Positions 23,070 through 33,600 of a stretch of DNA of 64,000 nt are shown here, piece after piece. Under the pieces are notes generated by a model. The model did no database searches, was not told the DNA's origin, and saw nothing but the letters and a program-made list of their open reading frames with translations. Source of the stretch: Phaseolus vulgaris (taxonomy: Eukaryota; Streptophyta; Magnoliopsida; Fabales; Fabaceae); assembly GCF_000499845.2 (NCBI RefSeq), contig NC_023749.2, forward strand, positions 22,112,149-22,176,148, read 5' to 3'. The first letter of the stretch is position 1, and the number at the start of each line of letters is the position of its first letter. Made by a program: the position numbers and the translations under genes.

Positions 23070-23262
23070 TGCCTCTACATTGCCCCAGGGGTTACATCTT
23101 CTCTCCCCCAGAAACACTGAGGACTTTTTGCTGGTGCCTCTACATTGCCCCAGAGGCTACATCTCCTCTCCTCTGGAAGCACTGAGGACTTTTTACTAGT
23201 GCCTTTACATTGCCCCAGAGGCTACATCTTCTCTCCTCTGGAAGCACTGAGGACTTTTTACT
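23070..23262. repeat. Tandem repeat, three units of 64-65 bp
   Basis: Units begin with GTGCCTYTACATTGCCCCAG at 23070, 23134 and 23199, and each ends in CTGAGGACTTTTT. Shorter degenerate units with GAAAGACGATG follow at 23350-23430. Tandem repeats between pol and the 3' LTR are known in Ogre/Tat elements. Confidence 0.8.
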
Positions 23263-23671
23263 CTTCCTCGCCTGCACTCGCTCGACGCCGAGGAGGTCTT
23301 TATCTCGCCTCAGGACGCGCGAGGGCGTTGAGGTCTTTTAACTGGTGCCTCCGATCGCCGAAAGACGATGAGGACTTTAACTTTAACTGATGTCGCCAAT
23401 CGCCGAAAGACGATGGGGACTTAGAAACTTTTTAGAAAGCGTGCAACATAACTTCAACTTGCCTTAAATCACATATAAGTGACAAGGTCTTTCTTCAAAA
23501 CTTTCGGAAAACAATCAAGCATGCAATCTAAAACACTTTAAACTTTGAAAACTCTTCTTTATTGGGCGGCCTCATTAAAAACCCTCCTTAGGGAAAAAAG
23601 AGTGCCCCCTCCAAACTGTTTTAACAGAAACATTGTAAAGCTCTTCGTGTTTGTTTTTACTTACATAGTTC
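23263..23671 (-). other. Spacer of Tat element B between repeats and integrase
   Basis: Short degenerate repeats up to about 23435, then A/T-rich sequence with no gene. Confidence 0.5.
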
Positions 23672-26600
23672 TTAACTGTAATAAAACTTGAGGTGCGTGG
23701 CGTTCCAAGTGCGAGGAATCGCCCCTCCTTCCAAAGTTTCTAAGCGGTAGGCGCCGTTCCCGAGCGCCTCGGTTATTCTGAACGGCCCCGTCCACTTAGG
23801 TGACAGCTTGTTCTCCATCTCGTATTGGTGAGCCTTCCTCATCACCAGGTCGCCTTCTCTGAATTGTCTATGCATCACCTTCGAGTTATATCTTCGTTCA
23901 ATCCTTCTTTTCACCGCCTCAGCTTTTAATCTTGCCTCCTCCCTGACCTCATCCAGTAAGTCCAGATTCAACCTTCTTTCCTCATTCGAGTCTTCCTCCA
24001 CGAAGTTCTGGAATCTCGGCGAGCTCTCCTGGATCTCCACTGGAATCATTGCGTCGCATCCATAGACCAGGCTGAACGGGGTCTCATGGGTTCCTGACTG
24101 CTCGGTGGTGTGGTACGCCCAGACTATACGGGGTACCTCCTCAGCCCAGCTTCCTTTGGCTTTCTCTAGTCTTCTCTTCAAGCCTCTGAGTAGCACCCGA
24201 TTGGCTGACTCTACTTGGCCATTCGTCTGAGGGTGCTCGACGGATGCAAATACTTGTTGAATTCCCACCCCTTCACACAGCTTCTTCAACAGGTGACTTG
24301 CAAACTGAGTCCCATTGTCCGACACCAGGCGCTTGGGCACACCAAACCGGCACACAATGTTCTTCCACACGAAACCCTCGATCTTGTGTGCGGTGATCTG
24401 GGCCACTGGTTCTGCTTCGATCCACTTGGTTTAATATTCAATCGCCACCACCAAGTACTTCATCTGTCTGATCGCCAGCGGGAATGGTCCCAGGATGTCG
24501 ATTCCCCATGTATGAAACGGCCAAGGGCTGTAAATCGACTTCAACTCCTCGGGAGGCGCCTTGTGCCAATCGGCGTGCTGCTGGCATTGCTTGCAGCACT
24601 GCGCATACTTCTTGCAGTCTTCTCTCATTGTTGGCCAGTAGTAACCTGCACGGAGAGTCCTTGCAGCCAGAGCTCGACCCCCGACGTGGCTTCCGCAAAT
24701 CCCTTCGTGGAGCTCAGCCATGATTCTTGTACATTTTTCCCCGTGCACACATTCCAGGAGTGGGTGAGTGAACCCAAACCTGTACAACTCGCCATCAATC
24801 ATTGTGAACTTGCTAGAATTCTTCTTTATCTTCCTAGCCTCCGTCGGCAGGCATCGCTTGTACTGTGTTACCCAGGTGTCTGGCTCATGGGTCGTGCAGA
24901 CCTGCGTCATGTTCACCTTTTCTCCCCGACATGCTCTTATTCTTGGCGACCTCAAGGTCTCTTGAGTCAAGGATCTGTGGCTCCTCGCCGCTTTCTCCGT
25001 CGACTTGCTTATCTGAAGAACCAGGTGATCTGCCACAAATGCTCTCGGCATCTTCAGAGTTTCTTGAATCACCGTCCTCTGCCTACCCCCCTTGCCTGAA
25101 CTAGCGAGCTTAGCTAGCAAGTCAGCTCGGGCATTCTGCTCCCTGGGCACATGCACCACTTCAAAGGAGATAAAGGAACTCTTCAATTCCTGTACATACT
25201 CCAGGTAAGCCGCCATTTGTGGATCTTTAGCCTGGAACTCGCCTGTTACTTGTCCCGTGACTAACAGCGAGTCACTCTTAGCCATCAGCACCCTAGCTCC
25301 CATCTCTTTAGCCAGCAAGATGCCGGCGATCAGCGCCTCATATTCTGCTTGATTGTTGCTGGCCTTGAAGGCAAACCTCAGGGATTGTTCGATCAGCATG
25401 CCGTTGGGTCCCTCCAAGATGACCCCAGCACCGCTACCCTGCTGGTTCGACGATCCGTCCACTGAAAGCACCCAACGAAAATCATCCCCTTCAACTCGTG
25501 TCGCCTCAGACGAGAGCTCGACCACGAAGTCTGCGAAGATCTGCCCCTTGATCAGACCTCGGGGCTCATATTTAATATCAGACTCTGACAGCTCCACCGC
25601 CCACTTCACCATCCTCCCAGCAACGTCGGGCTTCTTCAAGACCTTCTGGATGGGCAAGTCGGTCATCACCAGTATCGTGAAGCTATGGAAATAGTGGCGT
25701 AACCTCCTTGCCGAAAAGACTACTGCCAGTGTAGCCTTCTCCAGGGCTTGATACCTCGTTTCGGGGCCCTGCAGCACCTTACTAACAAAATAAATAGGCT
25801 TTTGAGCCTGATCTTGGTCCTGGGCGAGCACCGCACTCACCGCCCTCTCAGTCACAGCAAAATACAACCTGAGAGGGGTTCCCACCAGCGGTTTGCACAA
25901 AACCGGCGGGCTCGCCAGGTACTCTTTAAGCTTAACGAAGGCCTCTTCGCACTCCTTCGTCCAGGTAAACTTGTTGTTCCGCCTTAAGCACTGAAAATAC
26001 GGATGGCCCTTCTCTCCGCTAGCTGACACGAAACGAGACAGGGCAGCATCCGACCTGTAAGCTGCTGCACTTCCTTCACGGTAGCCGGGCTCTTCATCGC
26101 CAAGATGGCAGCGCACTTATCAGGGTTGGCTTCTATTCCTCTTTCAGTTAAGAGAAATCCCAGGAACTTCCCAGCCTCCACGCCAAAGATGCACTTCTCG
26201 GATTCAGCTTCAACCTAAACTTGGCGATCGTAGTGAACAACTCCTCCAAGTCCGCAACGTGCTTGCTTTTCTCCGGCGAGGTCACGACCATGTCATCCAC
26301 GTACGCTTGCACATTCCTTCCCAGCATTGGTGCAAGTACTCGATCCATCAACCTCTGGTACGTGGCCTCCGCGTTCTTCAGCCCAAAAGGCATCACCTTG
26401 TAGCAGTAGCACGATCTCTCGGTCATGAAGGCGGTCTTCTCTTCATCCATGGGATGCATCTTTATCTGGTTGTACCCCGAGAAGGCATCCAGAAAACTTA
26501 GCAACTTACACCCTGCAGCACTGTCAACCAGGGCGTCTATGCTCGGCAAAGGATACGAATCCTTTGGGCAGGCCTTGTTCAGATCGGTGAAATCGACGCA

Positions 26601-27468
26601 CATGCGCCATTTCCCGTTGCTCTTCTTCACCAGCACGACATTGGCCAGTCACTCAGGGTACTGCACCTCCCTGATATGGCCTGCAGCGAGGAGCTTATGG
26701 GTTTCGTCCCTGATCGCCTGCCTTCTCTCCTCGTTGAACTTCCTTCTTCTTTGTCGTACTGGTCTGACCTGGTTGTCCATCGCCAAATGATGGCACAAGA
26801 AGTCGGGATCAATCCCAGGCATGTCCGAAGCGGACCATGCAAACGCATCCAGATGTCGCTCTATCACCTTGGCGATCTGGTCCTGGAGCTCAACCTCTAG
26901 AGATCTTCCCAGCTTGAAGATCTTTCCCCCGATCTCTCTTTCGAGCCACTGCTCGACGGGTTTTTGTCTGGTTTCTCTGGCGATCACCGCCCTGGCGATT
27001 CCCAGCTCCCTCGCTTCCTTAGGGCGATTCCTCGCCTCTTCTTCCTCTAGATCGACGTTCCCCTCCCCCAGCTCAGTATCTACCATCACTACGTCACTTC
27101 CGGCGGTTTCCTCCATCACCGTCGGCCTGGGCTTCACCCCGGGTGGCGGGGTGGTCGTCACGTAACTCACAGACCTTTTGTTTTTCAGGCTATTCTCATA
27201 GCACTTCTTTGCTTCTTTCTGGTCGGATTTGATGGTGATCACCACCCCCTCCATAGATGGCAGCTTCACCTTCATGTGCCGGGTCGACGGTATAGCGCCT
27301 ATTCTATTGAGCGTGGGTCTTCCCAGCAGAATGTTGTATGCTGAAGGAGCGTTCACGACAAGGTACTTGATTTTCTCTGTTCTCGAACCCGCCTCATCTG
27401 TAAACGTAGTCCTCAACTCAATGTACCCCCTGACCTCCACCTGGTCGCCAGCGAAACCATACACGTGA
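23672..27468 (-). pseudogene. Tat element B pol (protease, RT, RNase H, second RNase H, integrase)
   Basis: On the minus strand, a protease-linker region (VYGFAGDQVEVRGY, YNILLGRPTLNRIGA) is followed by RT (VDFTDLNKACPKDSYP, catalytic YVDDMVVTS near 26290), RNase H, then an archaeal-type RNase H (SVDGSSNQQGSGAGVILEG near 25450). After that come the integrase zinc finger (CKKYAQCCKQCQQH), the core (FGVPKRLVSDNGTQF) and a C-terminal domain. The second RNase H marks the Tat/Ogre branch. The frame is broken by a TGA for Trp near 26648, frameshifts near 26195 and 26050, and a TAA near 24428. It starts directly at the LTR junction, so gag is missing. Confidence 0.85.
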
Positions 27469-27732
27469 TGTCCATCTGCCTTCATCTTCGGTGATGTCCT
27501 TGTTTCGGCGATCTCTAATCACTTGGTCGCCTGGGTTCATATCTGGCGACTTCATCTTCAACTCGGTGACCGCCGGTATAGGTATGATGGAGATCGGAGC
27601 ACGCCAACTTAATAACTGGCGACTACGCAAACCCCCCGACCTCCTTCCCTTCTGCCAACCAGGTGTCCCATCCAACACGCCTACATCATAGCTCGACGCC
27701 ACGTCATTACTCCCGACTACCAGGGCGGTACA
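27469..27732 (-). repeat. 5' LTR of Tat element B, truncated
   Basis: 264 bp matching 9775-10040 with about two differences. It ends in GGCGGTACA at 27732. Its inner end joins the protease region directly at a shared TGTCC. Confidence 0.85.
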
Positions 27733-28518
27733 GGACCATAACAGAAAAACTGTTTTAGCTTTGACTGAGCTTTAAATGTTTTAACTGCTTACGCTCCAGT
27801 TATTAAATGCTTTGACCAATCTTTTAATGCAATTTAAGAGTTTATTAAGATTTGATAACAAACTACATCTTTGAATAAATTCAGAAAAATAGATTTGAGA
27901 ATTAATCTTTGACAAATTTTGCAAAGAGTTTTTGAGTTTTTTCAAAGAGCTAAGATTGCTAAGAGTGTGTGATTGATCAAAGTTTTGGAATAGGATTATG
28001 CTTGTATTGATTTCAGATTATCTTCTGTAACAAGTGTAATCCTTGTATTCTCTGAAAGACAAGTTTCGTTTCTGTGTTTGCTAAGATTGATTGTGTGTTC
28101 TTGAGGGGATCAAGATTAGCAATCTTGGTGTAGGTGTGTTGGCCAAGGAGAGTGTGTTTCTTGAGGTGTTCAAGGTCATTCTCTTGGTTGTTGTGTAAGT
28201 GATCAAGGTGTGGTTGCTTAGTGGATTTTCTCACGGTTTCTGAGAAGACTGGATGTAGCTCTGGGTTTGGAGTGAACCAGTATAAACAACTGTCTACAAT
28301 CTCTCTATCTCTATCTCTTTAAATTCAGTTTTATTTGTTGTTTGCTGGTATAAACAACCGATTATTTTTCTGGTACTGCAGCTTTTGCTTGCTGTTTTGG
28401 TGAACTGAATTTCTGAATCAATTGTTTCATGAGATAAATTCATTCTTGTTTTAAAAGTTTACGAAAATCTGCTTTAAACAATTCAGCCCCCTCTAGTTTA
28501 AAGCCATCTATTCTAACA
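27733..28518 (+). repeat. 3' LTR of copia element 1, right piece
   Basis: It continues the LTR cut at 9154. It ends in TTCTAACA, and its last 166 bases match the 5' LTR tail 4104-4271 with few differences. Confidence 0.8.
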
Positions 28519-28756
28519 ATTTTACCACCTTCAGAGCATCCATTCACGGTGCTCCAATACGGGGGTGTGTTCTTTGATGTTTCTCGCTAGCTGACTTGAT
28601 CGTCGGAGTGCAAACGGCCGCGAGGGCGCCCCTTTGTTCACTTATTTTCAGGTACTCACAAGGCTAAAGGTGGGGAGTTGGAGCAAAGATGAAGGGGTCC
28701 TTGATACGCGAGTCTTAGCTACGCACGAAGCACAATCTGGTCAACCGGCGGGAACA
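28519..28756 (+). repeat. 3' end of an old Tat-type LTR
   Basis: It matches the end of the solo LTR at 46760-47714 (TTGATCGTCGGAGTGCAAAC, GCGAGGGCGCCC) and ends in GGCGGGAACA at 28756. Copia element 1 was inserted in it. Its 5' part lies off the window. It ends about 600 bp before the start of the FLY/Tul1-like gene. Confidence 0.7.
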
Positions 28757-29349
28757 AAAATTAAAGTAAAATGTTTTTAAGAGACTCATTTTAAAATTCA
28801 ATTATTTTAATTTTTCAAAAAAGAATTTTTTATAATAAAAGAATTTATTTATAAATTTTAAATAATAATTAAATCTAAAATAATTAATATTAACATAACA
28901 CTTCTTTCTCTCGTATTTTCATAAAAATAGTTTTCCTTTGTAGCAAAGCGCTGCCTACTTCATAGTACACAACATCGTCAACCACGGGTCCTAGTCCTAC
29001 TCTTCTCTTTCAAACCCAAAACCATATTATATTTTCTTAATCCATAATTTCTCATTTTTAATTACAGCAAAGTTGGCTTCATTTGGTGGCGGACTTTGCT
29101 GGTGAAGCCAAATTTTGTATCAAAGTCGTTGCCCTTTCACTGTCTCTCTCTTATCTGAATCAACCTCTAACTGGTGTGACTCGTTGTTGTGACCCGGCGA
29201 GCGATTCGTTCCTTTGACTCCTTTTTAAGCAACCCTTTGAATTTCTTAAGTAATTTCCTGTGATGGGTTTTGGATTTTTCTTTTTGACCCCCTGTGATCA
29301 GCTGCCACAACTAGGAACTGGGCTGTTCAAATTGTAGTTTGTGTGTGGT
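28757..29349 (+). promoter_or_regulatory. Upstream region and likely 5' UTR of the FLY/Tul1-like gene
   Basis: A/T-rich to about 28930, then a mixed stretch rich in TCTC/CTTT that looks like a plant 5' UTR. An in-frame TAG at 29335 limits the N-terminus. I cannot place the TATA box or start site with confidence. No transposon is recognised in these 593 bases. Confidence 0.45.
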
Positions 29350-29526
29350 ATGGTGTGTTTGGGGTTTGACATGGTTGAGGTTGACTTTCAAAGATTGGAA
29401 CTTGAGAGGAGGGAAGTGCGGATTTTGTTGAGAATTTCATGTGGTTGGTTGGTGTTTTTGTTGTTTCTGAGTCCTGTGGCCGGTTTGAGACCCTTAAGGG
29501 ATAGAACCAATTCCTGGGGTGATGAG
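29350..29526 (+). CDS. FLY/Tul1-like exon 1
   Basis: ATG at 29350 or 29371. It encodes basic residues, then a hydrophobic stretch ([15 protein letters not shown]), a signal peptide or anchor, then [14 protein letters not shown]. Donor GTATGT. Confidence 0.8.
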
Positions 29527-30616
29527 GTATGTTTATTGTTTTCTATTATTTTTTTTTGGTTTTTTGTTGCAATTGGGTTTAGAATTAGCCACTGTGTTGT
29601 GTTTTGGAGTGGGAATTGTTGATGGTGACTGTCAATTTGAGCCTAACATTTTTATGCTTTGTTTGGCCTTATAAACTGATCATTCCTTGCTTCAAGGTTA
29701 GTTTTGAATGAATGTGCTTGGAGGGCTTTCTTAGGTTAGGTGCTACTGTTTTTTGTCTTTTTATTTTTGCCTGTTGTGAAAGCGGAAACATAAAATTTGA
29801 TGTTTAATGTCAGGCTCGAGTAAGATAAAACAATGTGGTTTTTGTAAAGGGCTGAAGGCATTTGCACGAGTTGAGTTTCAAGTAAAAGTGTTTAGAATGC
29901 CTTCATGCGTTATCAATTCTTTGTATACATACATTTGCTGAACTTGTATTTAGAAATAAATGAAACGTATAGAATCATCAAATGAGAAACAAATTGGATC
30001 TTTTACAATTAAGTTTATTGTAATGAGCCATTTATTTTAGTTGTGGTGTGGTTGCAAGGCCCTTAACATTCCTCCTAGGACTATCATTTTACCACAGGTC
30101 CACAAGGCAACGTGGCTTCTCCCTAAAACCTAACATTCTTTTCAGTGATAAATTGATATTTTAATGCTTGTGTCAAATGCATTCATTTACTTCTATTATT
30201 GACATTGCTTCTTTCAGTGGGTTTTTACAAGAAAAGATGAAAGTGACTTAGGTCCATTTTCACAATGGAACATAACTGGAACTTACAGAGGTTGGTATTC
30301 ATTACTTACATAAATGTATGTTTAGATTGACAGCAATGGGGTATAGTTTTGGTTTGCTGGGCAAATGTTTGATGTAATTAGTTGCATAATTGTATGTGTT
30401 GACTGTTGAGTTTCTACTTTTTTGAGATCCTACATTGACTTTATATATGACAAAGTAGAGGTTATAAATGCTTGTACTAGACTCGGGTCACAAGCTAGCT
30501 TTGGGGCTGAGTTCAGTTAGTCCAAATTCAAGACGGTATCAAAACCTATCAAAGATATGATATTAAGCCACCCTTAACTATCCAAAAATCCATGAGCCCC
30601 ATGGTTTTCCCATGCA

Positions 30617-30690
<74 letters not shown>

Positions 30691-33600
30691 TTGTTTCTAG
30701 TCCCTACAATATATCTGTTTTGTCAGTTTAGTTATAATTCTTTTCTCATGGTTTTGGACCATGCTAAACTTCTGATATCAGTTCCTCTTATATTAGAAGA
30801 TATTCATTTTAATCCTTATTATTTAAGAAAAAATTTCCTTGTTCTCCTATAGACATGTCATCACTTAACAGTAAGAGGAATAAAAACCATTAAGTAAAAT
30901 TATAAACAGACAAAAACAACAAGAAATAAATTATAGGGGTGAAAAGCATAAAAGGGGTATATTATAGGGACTACAATCATATTTAAGCCTAAAAAAGACT
31001 AGTTCTACAACCTCCATTCCATGCTCTAAGTGTCCAATCCTAGGTGTGTTGAGATCCCGTATCAATTGTAGATATGGTCAAAGTAAAGCTTATAAAGGTT
31101 TAGAATCCTCATCTCATGAGCTAGGTTTTGGAGGTGAGTGTCTATTCAGAGGATACATGATTGCTTTTTTTCTATCTATTTTAAATTTTTAATAACTTCA
31201 AGTTTTTTGATTTTAATGGATCAATTTGTCTTTATTGAGGACCAATATTGCTGTGATAGGAATCTTGGGAGAACCACACCACAAAAAACTAGCCATTTTA
31301 GTTGGAGAGCGCAAGACTGTAATCTCATACTTTCAATATGGGACTGAAGTCTCATATCTTGCTATTGGATTCTAAGACCGTGCTTCTTACCTTCTTGGTT
31401 CAGTTCATAAACATTCTTAGTTCATTACCACTGGACGGAATATAATGGCTTAAGGGTCATCATCTATTTATAAAGTTGGAAACTTTGCTCCCATGGACCA
31501 ACTAAAGCTATGACATTTGGATTAGTAATGTTTTAAAAGAACTTTTATTTAATTTATTAAAATTTGAATGAATGAGTGCATATTTATAATAAATACTTTT
31601 TCACTAATTTGTTTTGGAATGAGTTTACAAGCTTGTTATAGTGTGATGATACATCTATGTTGTCATCTTTGAGTGCAGGGACTTGGAAGTTTTTAGATAC
31701 TACAAATGGATCTACAAAATTTCCAGACATCAGAAAAATAAATGGAAATTCTGTAATTGAATTAGTTAGTGTGCCCACAAAGATAACTGGTGTACATTAT
31801 GTGCAGGTGAGTTGTTGAATTATATGGATAGACTTGAATAATGAGAGGGAATAAAGAAATATATTATTAATAACAGTCATTCTATTTACATTCTCAACTC
31901 CTCTATTTGTAGAAATCACATTCTCTTAAAAAAAGGACATAAAATCAGATAGAATGAATGTGAAGATTCTGAGGATATTTTTTCCTAATTACTATAGAGA
32001 TATTAGGATATTTTTATCCTATTAATCCCCTATTTACAATAGATAGATTCAGAAGGAAGGCAGCTTCACATGTGATACAGTTTTGTGTTTGTTCTCTTGT
32101 ATTTTTAAAATAACACCAACTTTTAATGAAGAAGCTTCTAAGTTCTTTACCTTAAGTGTTTAAATTGTATTCACTTACGTTAATACTGTGGATAATTATC
32201 TGAAATATCAAGGGCATCAAAGGTTCCTTTATGTTCTGTCCTCTATGATATGCTAAAGAACTAAGCAAAATCTCTCTTTTAATTCTGTTTTCCCTTCATG
32301 GTTACATTACTCCATCCCAATTTAGCTCAAGATAATTTTCAATTTAGTGTTATGTATTGTACTAATACCAATACATCCTAATAAAACTTCGAACATGATA
32401 CGATTCCTAGCTCATAAATAACCCTAGTAGTCAAACCCTTAGTATGCAATGGATGCAATGAATAGTTGGATTTTTTTGTAAATGAATCACTATTTCAAAC
32501 TCATCTTTTGGGACTTATTCAGTCAAATAAAATGCTTTTGTATTCAAATTATACTATATATGTAGATGCAAACATTTCCTTATAAGATGGTTATATAATA
32601 TTAAGTTAGGCTTAAACTCCACCTTCTAACAGACTTATATTTTGTACACTGGCAGTCACTGTTACTAAATCATGTGTATTTGGTTGAAGAGGATTTTTGC
32701 CAGTCAAGTGTTACCTTTTGGATTTCATTTGTGATAGACAGGGTTGGTTGCTCAGTTTATTTGTGGGGTTATCTAAGAGGTCTTTTTGAGGGGGATGTAT
32801 TTGGCAATATTTAGAGAGCTTGATCTCTGCTGCATGTTTCATGCTTAGTCTCTTTTCTTTTTTCTTTTTTTCTCAGTGTAATTTCAATTATTATTGAAAA
32901 TGTGTCCTCTAGTTTGTCTTTCTCTTTTCTTTCTTAATAAATTATTTGTCCATTCATAAAATGAGCATTTTGAATATCAATTTCTCATTACACTAGTGTG
33001 TATGAGCACTCATTTATCATAATTTAATCTAGGGTTGAACACCATATTTTTGAGATCATGAAACCAAATACATTACCCTTTTGTTGCACTAAACAGTAAT
33101 TCATTTTTGTATTAATGAAGATGTTTAGATCTCATGTGTCTCACTTAATCATTTTTCTTTTTTATGCTATTTATCAGGGGGTAGTCATATTCCATGATGT
33201 ATTTGACAATGAATACAATGTTGGTGGTGCTCAAATCAGAGTAGAAGGTGTATACATATGGCCTTATAGGCAGCTTCGAATGGTAGCCAATAGGTGAATG
33301 CCAATATGTTGTGGAGCTCAATTTATATGCTACCTTATTGCATTTAGATATGTACAACATTGTGTCTATGAACGTTCTATTTTTTTCTTGGGCTAAATCT
33401 TTTTATTCATTATATTTTGCAAGTTGCTACTTGTTAGGAACCCAATAAAAGGAAATCAAGAAACACAAAGACAGGGATAAAACTCTGAAAAATTCCTTTG
33501 TTTATTGTTGTTCACTGTTACAGAGAGAAAAACCTTCAAAGGGAACAACCTCCCTTTCTCACAGGACTATTCCTGTTGCCGAAATCTAATACTCAAAAAC

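Larger units (their letters stand above)
9155..27732 (-). mobile_element. Tat-type Ty3/gypsy element B, holding a CRM-like insertion
   Basis: Read on the minus strand it has a truncated 5' LTR (27732-27469), pol (27468-23672), a spacer with tandem repeats, the antisense two-exon gene (on the + strand, 10635-22356) and the 3' LTR (10040-9155). The CRM-like element at 11121-20241 interrupts the antisense gene. Flanking 5-mers are GGTCC (9150-9154) and GGACC (27733-27737), four of five matching. Gag and the PBS are gone because of a deletion at 27469. An archaeal-type second RNase H in pol supports the Tat lineage. Confidence 0.8.
4104..28518 (+). mobile_element. Ty1/copia element 1, split by nested insertions
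   Basis: What remains is a 5' LTR tail (4104-4271), PBS, gag, pol, polypurine tract, and a 3' LTR in two pieces (8792-9154 and about 27733-28518). Removing Tat element B (9155-27732) joins the 3' LTR pieces. LTR ends are TGTT...AACA. Domain order protease, integrase, RT, RNase H shows Ty1/copia. RT and RNase H resemble the SIRE/Maximus type, but I am not sure of the lineage. After 28518 comes ATTTT and then a gypsy LTR end, so the element landed in an older LTR. The ORFs have several lesions and the element cannot be autonomous. Confidence 0.8.

Noticed and set aside
22970..23435. CRISPR-like array
   Set aside because: Units are adjacent without unique spacers, and the context is a plant gypsy element.
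24215..25099. + strand ORF of 294 codons
   Set aside because: It is antisense to the Tat element B integrase and RNase H frame, which has clear motifs.
9150..27737. Perfect target duplication for Tat element B
   Set aside because: The flanks GGTCC and GGACC match in four of five bases only. The insertion is still supported by the two halves of the copia LTR, but the duplication is not perfect.
30592..30852. ORF with (IY)n and (CV)n
   Set aside because: It is a translation of the TA/TG microsatellite in intron 2.
33145..33360. Minus-strand ORF over exon 4
   Set aside because: It is a shadow of the conserved exon 4 on the + strand.
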